A stretch of 64,000 bases of DNA from Synechococcus sp. PROS-U-1 (GTDB taxonomy: Bacteria > Cyanobacteriota > Cyanobacteriia > PCC-6307 > Cyanobiaceae): positions 868,001 through 932,000 of the forward strand of contig NZ_CP047951.1 in NCBI RefSeq assembly GCF_014279755.1, written 5' to 3'. The translations under genes were made by a program, and so were the position numbers. This document shows, in pieces, positions 52,543 to 61,597 of the stretch (its first letter is position 1; every line of letters begins with the position of its first letter). The notes under the pieces were generated by a model. That model worked only from the letters and a program-made list of their open reading frames with translations. It made no database searches and was not told where the DNA came from.

Positions 52543-52662
52543 ATGGAGAACGGTGGTTCTGAAAGCACCATGCACGTTCTGGTCTGGGGAATCGTTCTTC
52601 TCGGTGGCATCGGCGTGTTCATCGTCTGGGGCCTGGTGAATGCCTATCCGACCGTGGCCTGA
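52543..52662 (+). CDS. Small single-pass membrane protein, 39 residues
   Basis: A plus-strand frame, ATG 52543 to a TGA at 52662, has a short polar N-terminus (MENGGSEST), one strong helix (residues ~10-33, MHVLVWGIVLLGGIGVFIVWGLV) and a NAYPTVA tail. The start is divergent from thiE, 33 bases away, and the end overlaps the ribF stop region by 19 bases. The size and layout resemble small photosynthetic-complex subunits, but it does not match PetG, PetL, PetN, Psb or Psa sequences that I know. ATG 52570 is an alternative start. Confidence 0.6.
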   Translation: MENGGSESTMHVLVWGIVLLGGIGVFIVWGLVNAYPTVA

Positions 52663-53633
52663 GAGCCGGTCTGAAGGATCTCGCGGGCTTGGGCTGCGTC
52701 GCGGCCGATCTGGCTGCTGAGCTCCTCGAGACCACTGAATTTGGTCTGGCCGCGTAGGCGCTGCACCGGCTCGACGCCCAGGTGCCGCCCCTCCAGCTCC
52801 AGGCTCTGATCCAGCAGGTGCACTTCCACGGCAGAGGGAGATGTGGGATCGATTGTGGGTTGGGGGCCAAGGTTCATCACGGCCGGCAGCCGATCGCCCT
52901 CTCCATCCAGTTGGGCCCAGGCGGCATAGACGCCAAGCCCTGGCAGGGCCTTGCGGCCATCCACCTGGAGATTGGCGGTGGGCCAGCCCAGTTCTCTCCC
53001 CAGGCCTCGGCCCCGAACCACCCGACCCTGAAAGCGGTAGGCCCTGCCAAGAAAGCCTTTGGCTGCCTCTAGATCTCCCTGCTCGAGGGCCGCGCGGATT
53101 CTGCTGCTGCTCATCCGGCCCTCACCGTCTTCAACGATGGGCACAACCTTTACCTCAACGCCCCCTCGAGCGGCGAGCCGTTCCAGCATCTCGGCGTCGC
53201 CCCGCCGCTGATGGCCGAAGCGGAAGTTGGTGCCCACCGCAATGCGCCTGGCCTGAAGGGTGCTCAATAGAACGGTTTTGACAAATTCTTCCGCACTCAG
53301 CTGAGCGAGCTCTCGGGTGAAGGGCACCAGCACGAGCTGCTGGATGCCAAGAGGGGCAAGCAGGGCGAGTTTTTCGCTCGGCAGATCCAGCCTCAGGCGT
53401 GCTTCGCCGAACAGCACCTCACGGGGATGGGGCCAGAAGCTCACCACCGAGGGAACTGCCTCCTCTGGGATGCCCTGGATGGCCTCATCGATCACACGCC
53501 GATGGCCCGCGTGGAGGCCATCAAAACTCCCCAGGGCGAGGGCTGTTGGCCGACGGGCCTCCTCTGGAGAGCAGAGCGGAATCAAGGAGGTGCAGAAGGT
53601 GCGCTTTGGTGGCAAGTTTGAACGACCGAGCAC
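52644..53633 (-). CDS. ribF: Bifunctional riboflavin kinase / FAD synthetase
   Basis: RibF phosphorylates riboflavin to FMN and adenylates FMN to FAD. The 329-residue protein has the N-terminal nucleotidyltransferase domain (LALGSFDGLHAGHRRVIDEA, GTNFRFGHQRRGD, MSSSRIRAALEQGDL). The C-terminal kinase domain has the Thr/Asn site ELGWPTANLQVD and GVYAAWAQLDG, then VMNLGPQPTID. The start at 53633 is six bases from the divergent DUF3611 start. The first ~30 residues are not conserved, so the true start may be a little downstream. Confidence 0.93.
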   Translation of the reverse strand: MLGRSNLPPKRTFCTSLIPLCSPEEARRPTALALGSFDGLHAGHRRVIDEAIQGIPEEAVPSVVSFWPHPREVLFGEARLRLDLPSEKLALLAPLGIQQLVLVPFTRELAQLSAEEFVKTVLLSTLQARRIAVGTNFRFGHQRRGDAEMLERLAARGGVEVKVVPIVEDGEGRMSSSRIRAALEQGDLEAAKGFLGRAYRFQGRVVRGRGLGRELGWPTANLQVDGRKALPGLGVYAAWAQLDGEGDRLPAVMNLGPQPTIDPTSPSAVEVHLLDQSLELEGRHLGVEPVQRLRGQTKFSGLEELSSQIGRDAAQAREILQTGSQATVG

Positions 53634-53639
53634 CAGGGC

Positions 53640-54200
53640 ATGGCCGACCGCCTCGATTTCCAGAAGTTGTCCTTCGGCGTGCGTCGGATGGGATGGATCC
53701 GGTTCTGGATTCAGGTGGTTCTCGGCATCGTTGTGGTGGGTGTTCTCCTGTTCAACAACATTGGTGGCAGCCTGGCCCGCAATTCCGAACGCGCTGTCGG
53801 GCTAGGGCCTGGCCTGTCGCTCACCTCGCTGGCCTTCCTCGTGCTGCTGTTCAGCCTCTGGCAGGGCTGGCTGATCGTCCGTGCCGGTCGGGCCATCGAC
53901 AGTGCTGCCCGACCCAGTCGGGGGGAGGTGGCACGGCTGATCAAGCGGGGGCTGCTGGCGGATCTGCTGGGCCTCACCTTCGCCACGATCGGCTATCAGG
54001 CCCTCGCCGGCAGTTTGTTCGTGCAGGCTTCGATGCAGACCCCCGGTATTGCCATCGGCGGCCGCGGCATGGCCGACAACCTGGCGATTACGTCATTGGA
54101 AATGCTGTCCGTGCTCAGCAACACCCAGGTGCTGTTCGCCCATCTGATTGGTGTGTTGTTCTCCCTGTGGCTGCTGCAACGGGTGTATCGCACGCAATGA
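53640..54200 (+). CDS. DUF3611 family membrane protein
   Basis: A 186-residue membrane protein with four helices. After MADRLDFQKLSFGVRRMGWIRFWIQVVLGIVVVGVLLF come GLSLTSLAFLVLLFSLWQGWLIV and the basic loop RPSRGEVARLIKRGLLADLLGL, with a last helix before the short C-terminus. This is the layout of DUF3611, found in cyanobacteria and plastids and close to plant Tic21-type proteins. Function in cyanobacteria is not established. An unusually compact divergent start with ribF implies shared promoter DNA. Confidence 0.82.
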   Translation: MADRLDFQKLSFGVRRMGWIRFWIQVVLGIVVVGVLLFNNIGGSLARNSERAVGLGPGLSLTSLAFLVLLFSLWQGWLIVRAGRAIDSAARPSRGEVARLIKRGLLADLLGLTFATIGYQALAGSLFVQASMQTPGIAIGGRGMADNLAITSLEMLSVLSNTQVLFAHLIGVLFSLWLLQRVYRTQ

Positions 54201-54636
54201 ATGGATCCCTTTGGCTCCGGTTGCCTCTTCATCAGTGAATCAATGCCTTAAGGCTTTGTCGTCGTTCTGATCTGGGGCGAGAGGCATCAGCTCGAGCCTC
54301 GATGATTGGGTTTGGTTGCAAGCCAAAGCTCTTCGCTTGACGTCTTGATGCGCAAATCTCGCTGAACTGTTGAAGGCTGAATTGGCTTGCGTCCAGGACT
54401 GTTTGAATCATCAAAGCAGTCACTTCTCAGTGATGCTGTAAGGCTTTCTCGCCACTCCTACCAGGCTTTAGGAAACTAAAGATAACTAATTATTCTTTAA
54501 TTTAATTTTTTTTCGCGTTCAGAGGAAATTGTTGTTTCACAACTAAGTTCTCAATGCGCTCCAATTGGAGTTGCGCCGTCAACGGTCTTTCGTGCTCGCA
54601 ATTGCTTGGCAAAGGCTTTCAGTAATTCTGCTTTAA
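54201..54636. other. 436-bp AT-rich upstream region of the linker gene
   Basis: No gene seen. Composition falls to AT-rich around 54480-54540. A CTTTAG-GAAA-CTAAAG hairpin (54466-54481, tetraloop type) is followed by an AT-rich run with eight T at 54507-54514. This could be a weak terminator or, more likely, part of a long 5' leader and promoter for the phycobilisome linker. A 63-codon minus-strand frame (54232-54423) looks non-coding. Confidence 0.45.
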
Positions 54637-55575
54637 ATGAACGCTTCCCTCTCACCCAAGTACAGGTTCGGCGCTGAGTCCAAGTCAATGGACGTTGGTT
54701 TTGCGTCGTCTCAGGCCCGCAGGGGGATGAGTCCAGCCGCTCTGACGAATGCCGAATATCTGAGGCAATCGTGTGCGCAGATGCGTATTGGTGTAGGTCC
54801 AAGGGACCATGTTGAGTGTCCGCATCGGGTGACGTTTGATCGTTTTTCCCCCTCAGATAGAGAGGCTCTGCGCGAGTGTATTGATGCCGCATACCGGCAG
54901 GTTCTGGGTAATGCACATGTCATGGCCTATGAGCGCTGTGATTCTCTAGAAGCAGAATTTGCCGACGGACGTCTTTGTGCTCGTGAATTTGTTCGTCGTC
55001 TCGCTAAGAGTGAGTTGTATAAATCCCGTTATTTCTTTAAAGTTTCTGCCTACAGAGGTATTGAGTTGAATTTCAAGCATTTGCTTGGTCGACCCCCTCT
55101 TGATCAGCAGGAAATTATTAGTTCAGCTGCGATCCAATCTGAGTATGGGTTCGATGGGCTGATTGACTCCATTATTGATTCTGCGGAGTATTCAGAAGTC
55201 TTTGGGGATAATACGATTCCTTATGTTCGATCGTTCACTTCTGCAAGTGGAATGTCGATGCAAAACTTTGTTCGCATTGCGGCTCTTGAGCAAGGTTTTG
55301 CAAGCAGTGATCGATCGAAAGGGGGCGATAGCTTGCTCCGTAGCAATCTTGCTGGCGGAGTATCCATGGCTATTCGTGTGCCGCCGGCGCCAGAATATGT
55401 ACAAATGTCTGCTGCGTGGCTGGGAGGTAAGCCACCCGCAAATTATGAAAAGCTGTGGCGTGGTTTGGCTCTCGTGGGTGGTGCTCACCTCGCTGGAATG
55501 CTCGTGAACGTGGTGTCACAAATGCTTGGCATTCACGCACTCGACCGAATCCCTGCAATGTTCCTTGGTCTTTGA
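54637..55575 (+). CDS. Phycobilisome linker with C-terminal membrane anchor (CpcL/CpcG-like)
   Basis: A 312-residue protein. Residues ~70-200 are a phycobilisome linker domain (PF00427 type): CIDAAYRQVLGNAHVMAYERC, AREFVRRLAKSELYKSRYFF, YRGIELNFKHLLGRPPLDQQEI and IDSAEYSEVFGDNTIPYVRSF. Residues ~272-296 are hydrophobic (LALVGGAHLAGMLVNVVSQML), followed by a short tail. A C-terminal membrane segment is the mark of CpcL (CpcG2) linkers, which hold rod-only phycobilisomes at photosystem I. The N-terminal ~65 residues are unusual. The gene is AT-richer than its surroundings and stands alone, so it may have a distinct history. The membrane anchor is my reading and untested. Confidence 0.8.
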   Translation: MNASLSPKYRFGAESKSMDVGFASSQARRGMSPAALTNAEYLRQSCAQMRIGVGPRDHVECPHRVTFDRFSPSDREALRECIDAAYRQVLGNAHVMAYERCDSLEAEFADGRLCAREFVRRLAKSELYKSRYFFKVSAYRGIELNFKHLLGRPPLDQQEIISSAAIQSEYGFDGLIDSIIDSAEYSEVFGDNTIPYVRSFTSASGMSMQNFVRIAALEQGFASSDRSKGGDSLLRSNLAGGVSMAIRVPPAPEYVQMSAAWLGGKPPANYEKLWRGLALVGGAHLAGMLVNVVSQMLGIHALDRIPAMFLGL

Positions 55576-55597
55576 CCTGACCTTTTCAGCCAATCCT

Positions 55598-55627
55598 GGG
55601 TGCAAGCCAATCAAGCGGCTTGTACCC
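55598..55627 (+). terminator. Hairpin after the linker gene
   Basis: An 11-base stem, GGGTGCAAGCC (55598-55608) with GGCTTGTACCC (55617-55627), with one G-T pair and an eight-base loop, lies 23 bases after the linker stop. There is no T-tract behind it, so termination would need a factor, or it may protect the 3' end of the mRNA. Confidence 0.45.
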
Positions 55628-55942
55628 ATGCCAAGCCAGAAACCTTGCCAAAACATCTGGCTGAAGTCTTTGTGAATGGCCTCTGACCTCTTCGCGAGCT
55701 GTGGACTTTCGGCTTAGCGAAGACGTGCTCCAGTTCAGTTGCTTTGTGCTTCGATCAAGTTTGTGTTGGCTTGTAGAGCCACATTCTTTTCCGAAAATGC
55801 TGAATATTTGAGTTGGCTTGGCCTCTGGAATTTTTTTGCAGAATGCTGTTCCAAACGCTTGTTTTTTTTGAGAACATTGTTCATTTGTTTCCCAGGCGCA
55901 AAAAGTGCCTGACTCCCATCCCTTAACTGTTTGAAGGTCGAT
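55628..55942. other. 315-bp AT-rich gap between linker and surE
   Basis: No convincing gene. A 49-codon minus-strand frame (ATG 55884 to stop 55735) is Lys/Asn/Gln-rich, as expected of AT-rich non-coding DNA. Runs of T occur at 55829-55835 and 55862-55869. The surE transcript reads towards this region, so its 3' end should lie here. Confidence 0.4.
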
Positions 55943-56752
55943 CTATCGCACCAGCTGATCGTTGAGCTTGAGATTTGGGAGGCCGCTGAGTGGCCCCCGC
56001 CAGAACAGGTCGGGCTGGATCGGAGTAAGTGAGGGGGAATTGGCATGAATCTGGGCCACATCGCTCGGCCAATCCCGGGGGCCTTCACCGGCTGACTCCA
56101 AATCCTGCACCGCTTCCCCGGCCAACCAGTAGTAGGCGCGGCCACGGGGGTCTTCCCGGCGGCTGAATTGCTCGTTGTAACGCCGGATCGAGAGACGAGT
56201 CCAGCGCAGGGCCCCCATGTCCTCTCTGGTGCAGGGGGGGATGTTGAGGTTGAGCAGAAGGTTTTCGGGCCACTGGTCCTCGATGGCCTGTTCACTCACT
56301 TCCAGGGCCAGGTCTGCGGCGGCTTGGAACTGACGCCATTGGAAGCAGGCACTGCTGACGGCAAGTGAGCGAATGCCTTCCAGGGTGCCCTCCATGGCTG
56401 CGGCAACGGTGCCGGAGCAGAACACATCTGTTCCCAGGTTGGGGCCGTGATTGATGCCAGACAGCACCAGGTCTGGCTTCTCCTTCACCAGTTCGAACAG
56501 GGCCAGCTTCATGCAGTCGGCAGGGGTGCCGCTGCAGGCCCAGGCGGTGACTCCGGGAGCAAACAATTCGTCGGCCCGCTCGGCGCGGATGGGGGTCTGC
56601 AGGGTGAGGCCATGGCCGGTGGCGGACCGTTCCTGATCCGGGCAGACCACAGTCACCTGATGGCCGCGGGCAGCAGCAGCAGCGGCCAGGGTTCGGATGC
56701 CGTCGGCGAAGACCCCATCGTCATTGCTGATCAGGATCCGCAGCGGGGTCAT
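55943..56752 (-). CDS. surE: 5'/3'-nucleotidase SurE
   Basis: SurE dephosphorylates nucleoside monophosphates, with roles in stationary-phase survival. The 269-residue enzyme has the N-terminal metal site [20 protein letters not shown], the [16 protein letters not shown] segment and [28 protein letters not shown] with the Asn and Ser ligands. The C-terminus is as expected ([18 protein letters not shown]). It is divergent from pheS. Confidence 0.94.
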   Translation of the reverse strand: MTPLRILISNDDGVFADGIRTLAAAAAARGHQVTVVCPDQERSATGHGLTLQTPIRAERADELFAPGVTAWACSGTPADCMKLALFELVKEKPDLVLSGINHGPNLGTDVFCSGTVAAAMEGTLEGIRSLAVSSACFQWRQFQAAADLALEVSEQAIEDQWPENLLLNLNIPPCTREDMGALRWTRLSIRRYNEQFSRREDPRGRAYYWLAGEAVQDLESAGEGPRDWPSDVAQIHANSPSLTPIQPDLFWRGPLSGLPNLKLNDQLVR

Positions 56753-56823
56753 GGATGCATTGGCACTGACGTGAACCTAAGCGGCCCCGCTGTTTACAGT
56801 CGGCAGCTGTCTGTCAAAGCCCT

Positions 56824-57831
56824 GTGAGCGCACCGGTCACCCTGCAGCAGCTCACCGATCAACTCGATGCCCTCGAGCAGCAGGCCGCCGCGGAGATCGC
56901 CGAGGCGGCCGATGCCGCTGCTCTCGAGCAACTGCGGGTCGGACTGCTGGGCAAGAAGGGGAGGATCTCCGGTGTGCTGGGTTCCATGGGCAAGTTGCCC
57001 GGCCAGGAGCGCCCCCTCGTGGGGCAGCGCGCCAATGTTCTCAAAACCCAGGTGCAATCGCTGTTGGGTGAGCGGCTTCAGGCCGTGAAGCAGGCGGCCA
57101 TGGCGGAGCGGATTGCCAAGGAAAGCCTGGATGTCACCGCTCCGGCTTCAGGGGTGCCAATGGGGCATCGCCATCCACTGATCACCACCACCGAAGAAAT
57201 CGTTGATCTGTTTCTGGGGCTTGGTTACAGCGTTGCTGAGGGGCCTGAGGTCGAGCAGGACCACTACAACTTCACCGCGTTGAACATCCCCGAGGACCAT
57301 CCAGCTCGGGACATGCAGGACACCTTTTACCTCGGGGCTGATCTGCTGATGCGCACCCACACCTCGCCGGTGCAGATCCGCCATCTGGAGCAGAATCCCC
57401 CGCCTGTGCGCATCGTTGCTCCTGGGCGTGTGTATCGCAGAGATGCCGTTGATGCCACCCACTCCCCGGTGTTCCATCAGGTGGAAGTGCTGGCCATTGA
57501 TGAAGGGCTGGATTTCAGCCATCTGCGCGGCACAGTGATGGCCTTCCTGAAGGCCTTCTTCGGCGACCTGCCGGTGCGCTTCCGGGCCAGCTACTTCCCC
57601 TTTACCGAACCCTCAGCTGAGGTGGATGTGCAGTGGCGCGGCCGCTGGCTGGAGGTGATGGGCTGCGGCATGGTCGATCCCGCTGTGCTGGAAGGCCTTG
57701 GGCTGGATCCTGAGCGTTACAGCGGGTTTGCTGCAGGTCTGGGGGTGGAGCGGTTCTGCATGGTGCGCCATGGCATCGATGACATCCGCCGGCTTTACAC
57801 GAGCGATCTACGTTTCCTCGAGCAGTTCTGA
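56824..57831 (+). CDS. pheS: Phenylalanine--tRNA ligase alpha subunit
   Basis: PheS is the catalytic subunit of the (alpha-beta)2 enzyme that charges tRNA-Phe. The 335-residue protein has the N-terminal coiled-coil ([34 protein letters not shown]). The class II catalytic core shows motif 2 in [10 protein letters not shown]...[23 protein letters not shown], the [18 protein letters not shown] element, and motif 3 [25 protein letters not shown] start. pheT is not in the window. Confidence 0.96.
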   Translation: MSAPVTLQQLTDQLDALEQQAAAEIAEAADAAALEQLRVGLLGKKGRISGVLGSMGKLPGQERPLVGQRANVLKTQVQSLLGERLQAVKQAAMAERIAKESLDVTAPASGVPMGHRHPLITTTEEIVDLFLGLGYSVAEGPEVEQDHYNFTALNIPEDHPARDMQDTFYLGADLLMRTHTSPVQIRHLEQNPPPVRIVAPGRVYRRDAVDATHSPVFHQVEVLAIDEGLDFSHLRGTVMAFLKAFFGDLPVRFRASYFPFTEPSAEVDVQWRGRWLEVMGCGMVDPAVLEGLGLDPERYSGFAAGLGVERFCMVRHGIDDIRRLYTSDLRFLEQF

Positions 57832-57982
57832 GGGGCAAATACTGTTTTTCGGAGGCGCTGACTCTGAAGCTTGAACAGAGAGGCAAGCTTCTCTCCGTTC
57901 CCTGCCCTCCTCGGTGATGTCTTCGACTTGCCGTTGGCAACCCTGAACAGCGTGTTTAAAAAAGAGATTTAGGGGAGAGTCG

Positions 57983-58594
57983 ATGGCACGTCTTGGGTGG
58001 CGACTGACGGCCTTAGCGACGGTCACGATTGTGGCGGGTCTGGCGCTGCATTTCGGCGTCTCTGGTTGGTCGTCAACGTCAGTCGCGGCAGGCATCGATG
58101 CAACGGGACGTAGCTCCCTGGTTCTCTTTTCGATGGCCTTTGTGGCTTCGAGTGTGCAACGCCTCTGGCCGTCATCCCTGAGTCAGTGGATGCTTCAGAA
58201 CAGGCGCTGGATCGGGCTGAGTTTCGCGTCGTCCCATGCGATTCATCTGGCCTTGATCCTTGCGATGTCTCTGGATTTTCCGGATCCATTCCTGAGTGAG
58301 CAGCCCGCAGGGAAGTGGCTGGTTGGGGGTGTGGCGTATCTGTTGATTGCCTTGATGGCCCTGACGTCGACGAATGCGGCCCAGCGATGGATGGGTATGA
58401 AGCACTGGAAGCGATTGCACGTGATTGGCTCCTATTGGATTTGGGCAGAATTCGCCCTCACGTATGTGAGCCATGTGAAGAAAGGGCCAGCTTATTTTTA
58501 TGCACCTTTTCTTGTGTTCACCCTGGTTCTCCTGCTGATCCGCTGGGTTGGTCACATCAAACCCAAAAGCCCCTTAAGCCTCGTGAGTGGATAA
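57983..58594 (+). CDS. Ferric-reductase-like transmembrane heme protein
   Basis: A 203-residue membrane protein with six predicted helices. Conserved His residues occur in helices of the ferric reductase transmembrane domain: SHAIHLALIL and KHWKRLHVIGSYWIWAEFALTYVSHV, which can bind two hemes. The lack of an FAD/NAD domain makes it like MsrQ or YedZ rather than a full NADPH oxidase, but no msrP partner is next to it. An AGGGGAG ribosome site precedes the ATG. The electron donor and substrate are unknown. Confidence 0.72.
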   Translation: MARLGWRLTALATVTIVAGLALHFGVSGWSSTSVAAGIDATGRSSLVLFSMAFVASSVQRLWPSSLSQWMLQNRRWIGLSFASSHAIHLALILAMSLDFPDPFLSEQPAGKWLVGGVAYLLIALMALTSTNAAQRWMGMKHWKRLHVIGSYWIWAEFALTYVSHVKKGPAYFYAPFLVFTLVLLLIRWVGHIKPKSPLSLVSG

Positions 58595-58620
58595 ACATTC
58601 AGGTCTCCCTGAATAAAAGC

Positions 58621-59541
58621 TCAGTCAAACAACCAGCGGAATCCCATCGAAACGCCGTTTTGTGTGGAGGAGTAGCCGTTGCGTCCGTTGTGGGCGGAGT
58701 AGTCGATACCGAAGTAGCGATAGGCCAGGGAAATCTGGGCGGAATTGCCCAGGGCGTAGGCCACACCCGCCTCGATGGTTCCTGACAGATCCTGTTTGCC
58801 ATTGAGCCCAAACCCACCGGCGTCCATGGCGAGGAAGGCTTGCCAGTCTTCGCCCAGAGCAAGGGTGGTGTTCATGCCAACGAGGGGCTGCACCCAGGTG
58901 TTGTGCCACGTCTCACTGGCTTCATCAGCAATGTCGCGTTGAAGTTGCCTTGAGGGCAGGATTCCTTCGACGGTGACGTCGTCTTTGAACGACACGTCCA
59001 TGTCCAATGAGGCGTCGATCAACCGCATCCCCGCGAAGCCAATGAAGCTCACCGAGCCTGGCGTCATCTTTGGCTTTTGAATCTCACCGGCGCGGTAGCG
59101 CAGGGCCAGATCAAAAATGGTTTGCTCGGTGTCGGTGACCGACTTGATCGTTCCTTTGGAATTGACCCGCCGCTGCGGCAGGCGCGGGTGGCGTTCGTTC
59201 TGAATGGGGTTCGAGCTGTTCCAGGCCGAGACCGTCTCGGATGTGCTGAAGCTGAGATGGTCCAGCCCCGCTTGCAGGCCAAAGCGACCTTTCTCAACAG
59301 CCACCTTGCCGCTGAACACACCGGTGAGCATGTCCAACACATCGCTGAGATCCAGCGTTTCTTTGGTGCTGTTGTTGTCCAGTGTGGTTTTGGAGTGGGT
59401 TTCCAGGGGGAAGAACCCGTAGGCCTCCAGATAAACGCGGGTGTCGCCGTCGTTCTCTGAGGCTTCCTCTGCGGGTGACGGCAGTGCAAGCGGAGCAAGT
59501 AAACAGGCGGTGGCGAGGCCAAGCAGTCGGTTGAGACGCAT
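58621..59541 (-). CDS. Exported beta-rich protein, probably an outer-membrane barrel
   Basis: A 306-residue protein with a signal peptide (LLGLATACLLAPLALPSPAEEA). It starts DTRVYLEAYGFFPLET, and strands repeat an alternating hydrophobic pattern (FGLQAGLDHLSF, IFDLALRYRAGE, SVSFIGFAGMRLID, ISLAYRYFGIDY). It ends in aromatic SMGFRWLFD, as outer-membrane barrels do. The late VEAGVAYALGNSAQISLAYRYFG resembles OmpA/OmpW-type barrels. Function unknown. ATG 59541 follows the NHL gene stop by 46 bases, so the two are likely in one transcript. Confidence 0.65.
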   Translation of the reverse strand: MRLNRLLGLATACLLAPLALPSPAEEASENDGDTRVYLEAYGFFPLETHSKTTLDNNSTKETLDLSDVLDMLTGVFSGKVAVEKGRFGLQAGLDHLSFSTSETVSAWNSSNPIQNERHPRLPQRRVNSKGTIKSVTDTEQTIFDLALRYRAGEIQKPKMTPGSVSFIGFAGMRLIDASLDMDVSFKDDVTVEGILPSRQLQRDIADEASETWHNTWVQPLVGMNTTLALGEDWQAFLAMDAGGFGLNGKQDLSGTIEAGVAYALGNSAQISLAYRYFGIDYSAHNGRNGYSSTQNGVSMGFRWLFD

Positions 59542-59587
59542 CGGGTTGTGGAACGGAAGAATCAGGCGATTGAGGACAACGAAGCCA

Positions 59588-61597
59588 TCAGCGTGACTTG
59601 CGCACAGGACCCATGAGGGGGTTTTGAACCGGTCCGGCAACGCCATAGGTCACAACGAATCCCTGGCCCCCTCCAAATGTGGAGGTGCGTCCCCTGTAGG
59701 TGGGGTTGATCACGACATCACCGTCGAACCAATTGTTGGCGCTCCAGAGATTTCCAGCGTCATCAACGATCACATCGGTTGTCATTTGAATAACGCCGCT
59801 TTGGTAGTTGTGAATCACATCCCCAGTGGTTTTTCCTGCGGGGCATTTGGCGGGATTGACGCCGCAGATGTGAGTCAAGCTTTGACCATATAAATTGCCA
59901 ACCCAGACGTTGTCATTCCCGTCGACGGACACACCCCAGGGGATATAAGCGGTGCCTTTGGCGATGTCTTGTTGGATGACTTCCATGTCGGGTGAAATCA
60001 ACCCAACCATGCCAGTTTGTGTGATGTTGGGATTGGCCAAAAGGTATTCAGCACCGGCCTCAAATTCCTCCATGATGGTCTTGGGTTGTGGTGCATTGGC
60101 GGGGATGTTGGGCGGCATTTTCGCGCCTGGAGGTAGTGCCCCTTGAGGGGAATTGGATTGCTGGGCAATCCACACGTGCCCTGTTGAGTCAACGGCAACA
60201 CCACGTGCCCCAAGGTTCACTTCGATCGTTTTGGCCTGATCAGGAGCGTCCCCTGGGAACACGGTGAGTTTGTTGTTGTAACTGCTGCTCACCCACACTC
60301 TGTTCTGCGCGTCAACGGCGACACCGAAGGGTGCTTGGAGGCCATCAATTGTGATTCGTTCCCCCTGGGTGTAATCGCCACCGGGGAAATGAATCATGTG
60401 GTTTGCGGTGTTGTCGGCAATCCATACATCTCCGTTGGCGGCTGTGGCGACGCCCTGAAGCTGACCCACTTCCCCATCAATGGTGGCTGGCCCGAGGGCT
60501 TTGCCATCTTTGAGGTCGAACACCCCGACCATGTTGTTGAACGCACCAACCCAGGCATATTTTTCTGAGACGCCGGTCCCCCAGCCCACACCGTTGATGC
60601 CTTGGCCGTTGTAACCGCTAATCGCTGGTGAGAGGGGTGTGCCACCGGGGCCGAAGTGGGTCACACCTCCGCCGATGTTGTTCACCACGCCGGATTGAGA
60701 TCCCGGCATCCAGTTGGTTCCACTCCACATGCTTCCTTTGCCGTCAAACATCAACTTCCCGAGCCCTAAAGCACCGCCACCGTCAAAAACCAGGGAGAGG
60801 GAAAAGCTTTTGGGTTGAAACAGCAAATAGGGAGCGGTTGCAGTTGTGCGCAGCTGTGTCGCTTTGTTGATCGGGTAAGAGCTTTGGAACAGCTGATAGA
60901 GCGCGCCGGCGTTCTTCCAGGGTTCACGGGCAATGGACGTCATTGCCGAGAGTGTGTTCTCTGAATTTGTCAGTGCTAGCAGCTGATCGCACGCTCGAGA
61001 TTGCGTCGGTTGCCCGCACAGAGCAATCAGATCTGAGAGCACATTCATCCGAGCTGCAGTCTCAGAATTCAGCAGGTTGGTGCTCTTCAGCAACGTTGCT
61101 CCAAAGCGTCCTGTGCTCTGGTCCACCAGGTTTTCCACTTGGCTCGATCCGATCGCTAAGGCGCTTTGGCTCCCTTCCAAAGCTGTGCCTTCAAGCAGCT
61201 GAGCATTGGGCCAAACCGAACCAACGGTAGTGAGCTCGTTGATGGCCACCTGCTGATGCTCATCTCCGCCGAGCACCGTGAGCATGGTGAGTTGGTCGGC
61301 GCTGGATCCGCCGATGTCGCCCCCCTGGGCCAAGAGGTAATGGACGACCCCTTGCGTTGCTCGAACCTCGACACTGAATGCACCGCTTTTGTTCGAGCGC
61401 TGGGTGCTCAGTTGTTTGGGGGATTGCCCGGCTTGGGTTTGCCAAAGGGTGATGGATGAGCCACTCACGGGCTGCCCCTTCAAGGAGATCTGTCCTTTCA
61501 AGGTTGATTGCCCTCGGGCTTCGACAGATCCTGTTGCTGTCCCAAGAGCCACTGCACTCAGGGCGAGGACCTGTCCAAGCGTTTTGAAGGCTTTCAT
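59588..61597 (-). CDS. Exported NHL-repeat beta-propeller protein
   Basis: A 669-residue exported protein. The signal peptide is residues 1-~27 (TLGQVLALSAVALGTATGSVEA). Residues ~30-110 form a carboxypeptidase-regulatory-like beta domain (GQISLKGQPVSGSSITLWQTQ). A helical middle part (residues 115-260) contains two Cys in LCGQPTQSRACDQLL. From ~300 to the end, NHL/propeller blades recur: GQLQGVATAANGDVWIADNTAN, APFGVAVDAQNRVWVSSSYNN, ARGVAVDSTGHVWIAQQ, IPWGVSVDGNDNVWVGNLYG and VIVDDAGNLWSANNW. A further Cys pair (HICGVNPAKCPAG) may form a disulfide. No catalytic family is clear. ATG 61597 is preferred to TTG 61606. Confidence 0.78.
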   Translation of the reverse strand: MKAFKTLGQVLALSAVALGTATGSVEARGQSTLKGQISLKGQPVSGSSITLWQTQAGQSPKQLSTQRSNKSGAFSVEVRATQGVVHYLLAQGGDIGGSSADQLTMLTVLGGDEHQQVAINELTTVGSVWPNAQLLEGTALEGSQSALAIGSSQVENLVDQSTGRFGATLLKSTNLLNSETAARMNVLSDLIALCGQPTQSRACDQLLALTNSENTLSAMTSIAREPWKNAGALYQLFQSSYPINKATQLRTTATAPYLLFQPKSFSLSLVFDGGGALGLGKLMFDGKGSMWSGTNWMPGSQSGVVNNIGGGVTHFGPGGTPLSPAISGYNGQGINGVGWGTGVSEKYAWVGAFNNMVGVFDLKDGKALGPATIDGEVGQLQGVATAANGDVWIADNTANHMIHFPGGDYTQGERITIDGLQAPFGVAVDAQNRVWVSSSYNNKLTVFPGDAPDQAKTIEVNLGARGVAVDSTGHVWIAQQSNSPQGALPPGAKMPPNIPANAPQPKTIMEEFEAGAEYLLANPNITQTGMVGLISPDMEVIQQDIAKGTAYIPWGVSVDGNDNVWVGNLYGQSLTHICGVNPAKCPAGKTTGDVIHNYQSGVIQMTTDVIVDDAGNLWSANNWFDGDVVINPTYRGRTSTFGGGQGFVVTYGVAGPVQNPLMGPVRKSR

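Noticed and set aside
51325-52662. A 445-codon plus-strand frame opposite thiS and thiE
   Set aside because: It is antisense to clear thiamine genes. Only its last 39 codons, from ATG 52543, look like a real protein and are listed separately.
54232-54423. A 63-codon minus-strand ORF upstream of the linker gene
   Set aside because: There is no ribosome site and no conserved-looking segment; it lies in the AT-shifted leader region.
55735-55884. A 49-residue Lys/Asn/Gln-rich minus-strand ORF
   Set aside because: The composition follows from AT-rich non-coding DNA, there is no ribosome site and no motif.
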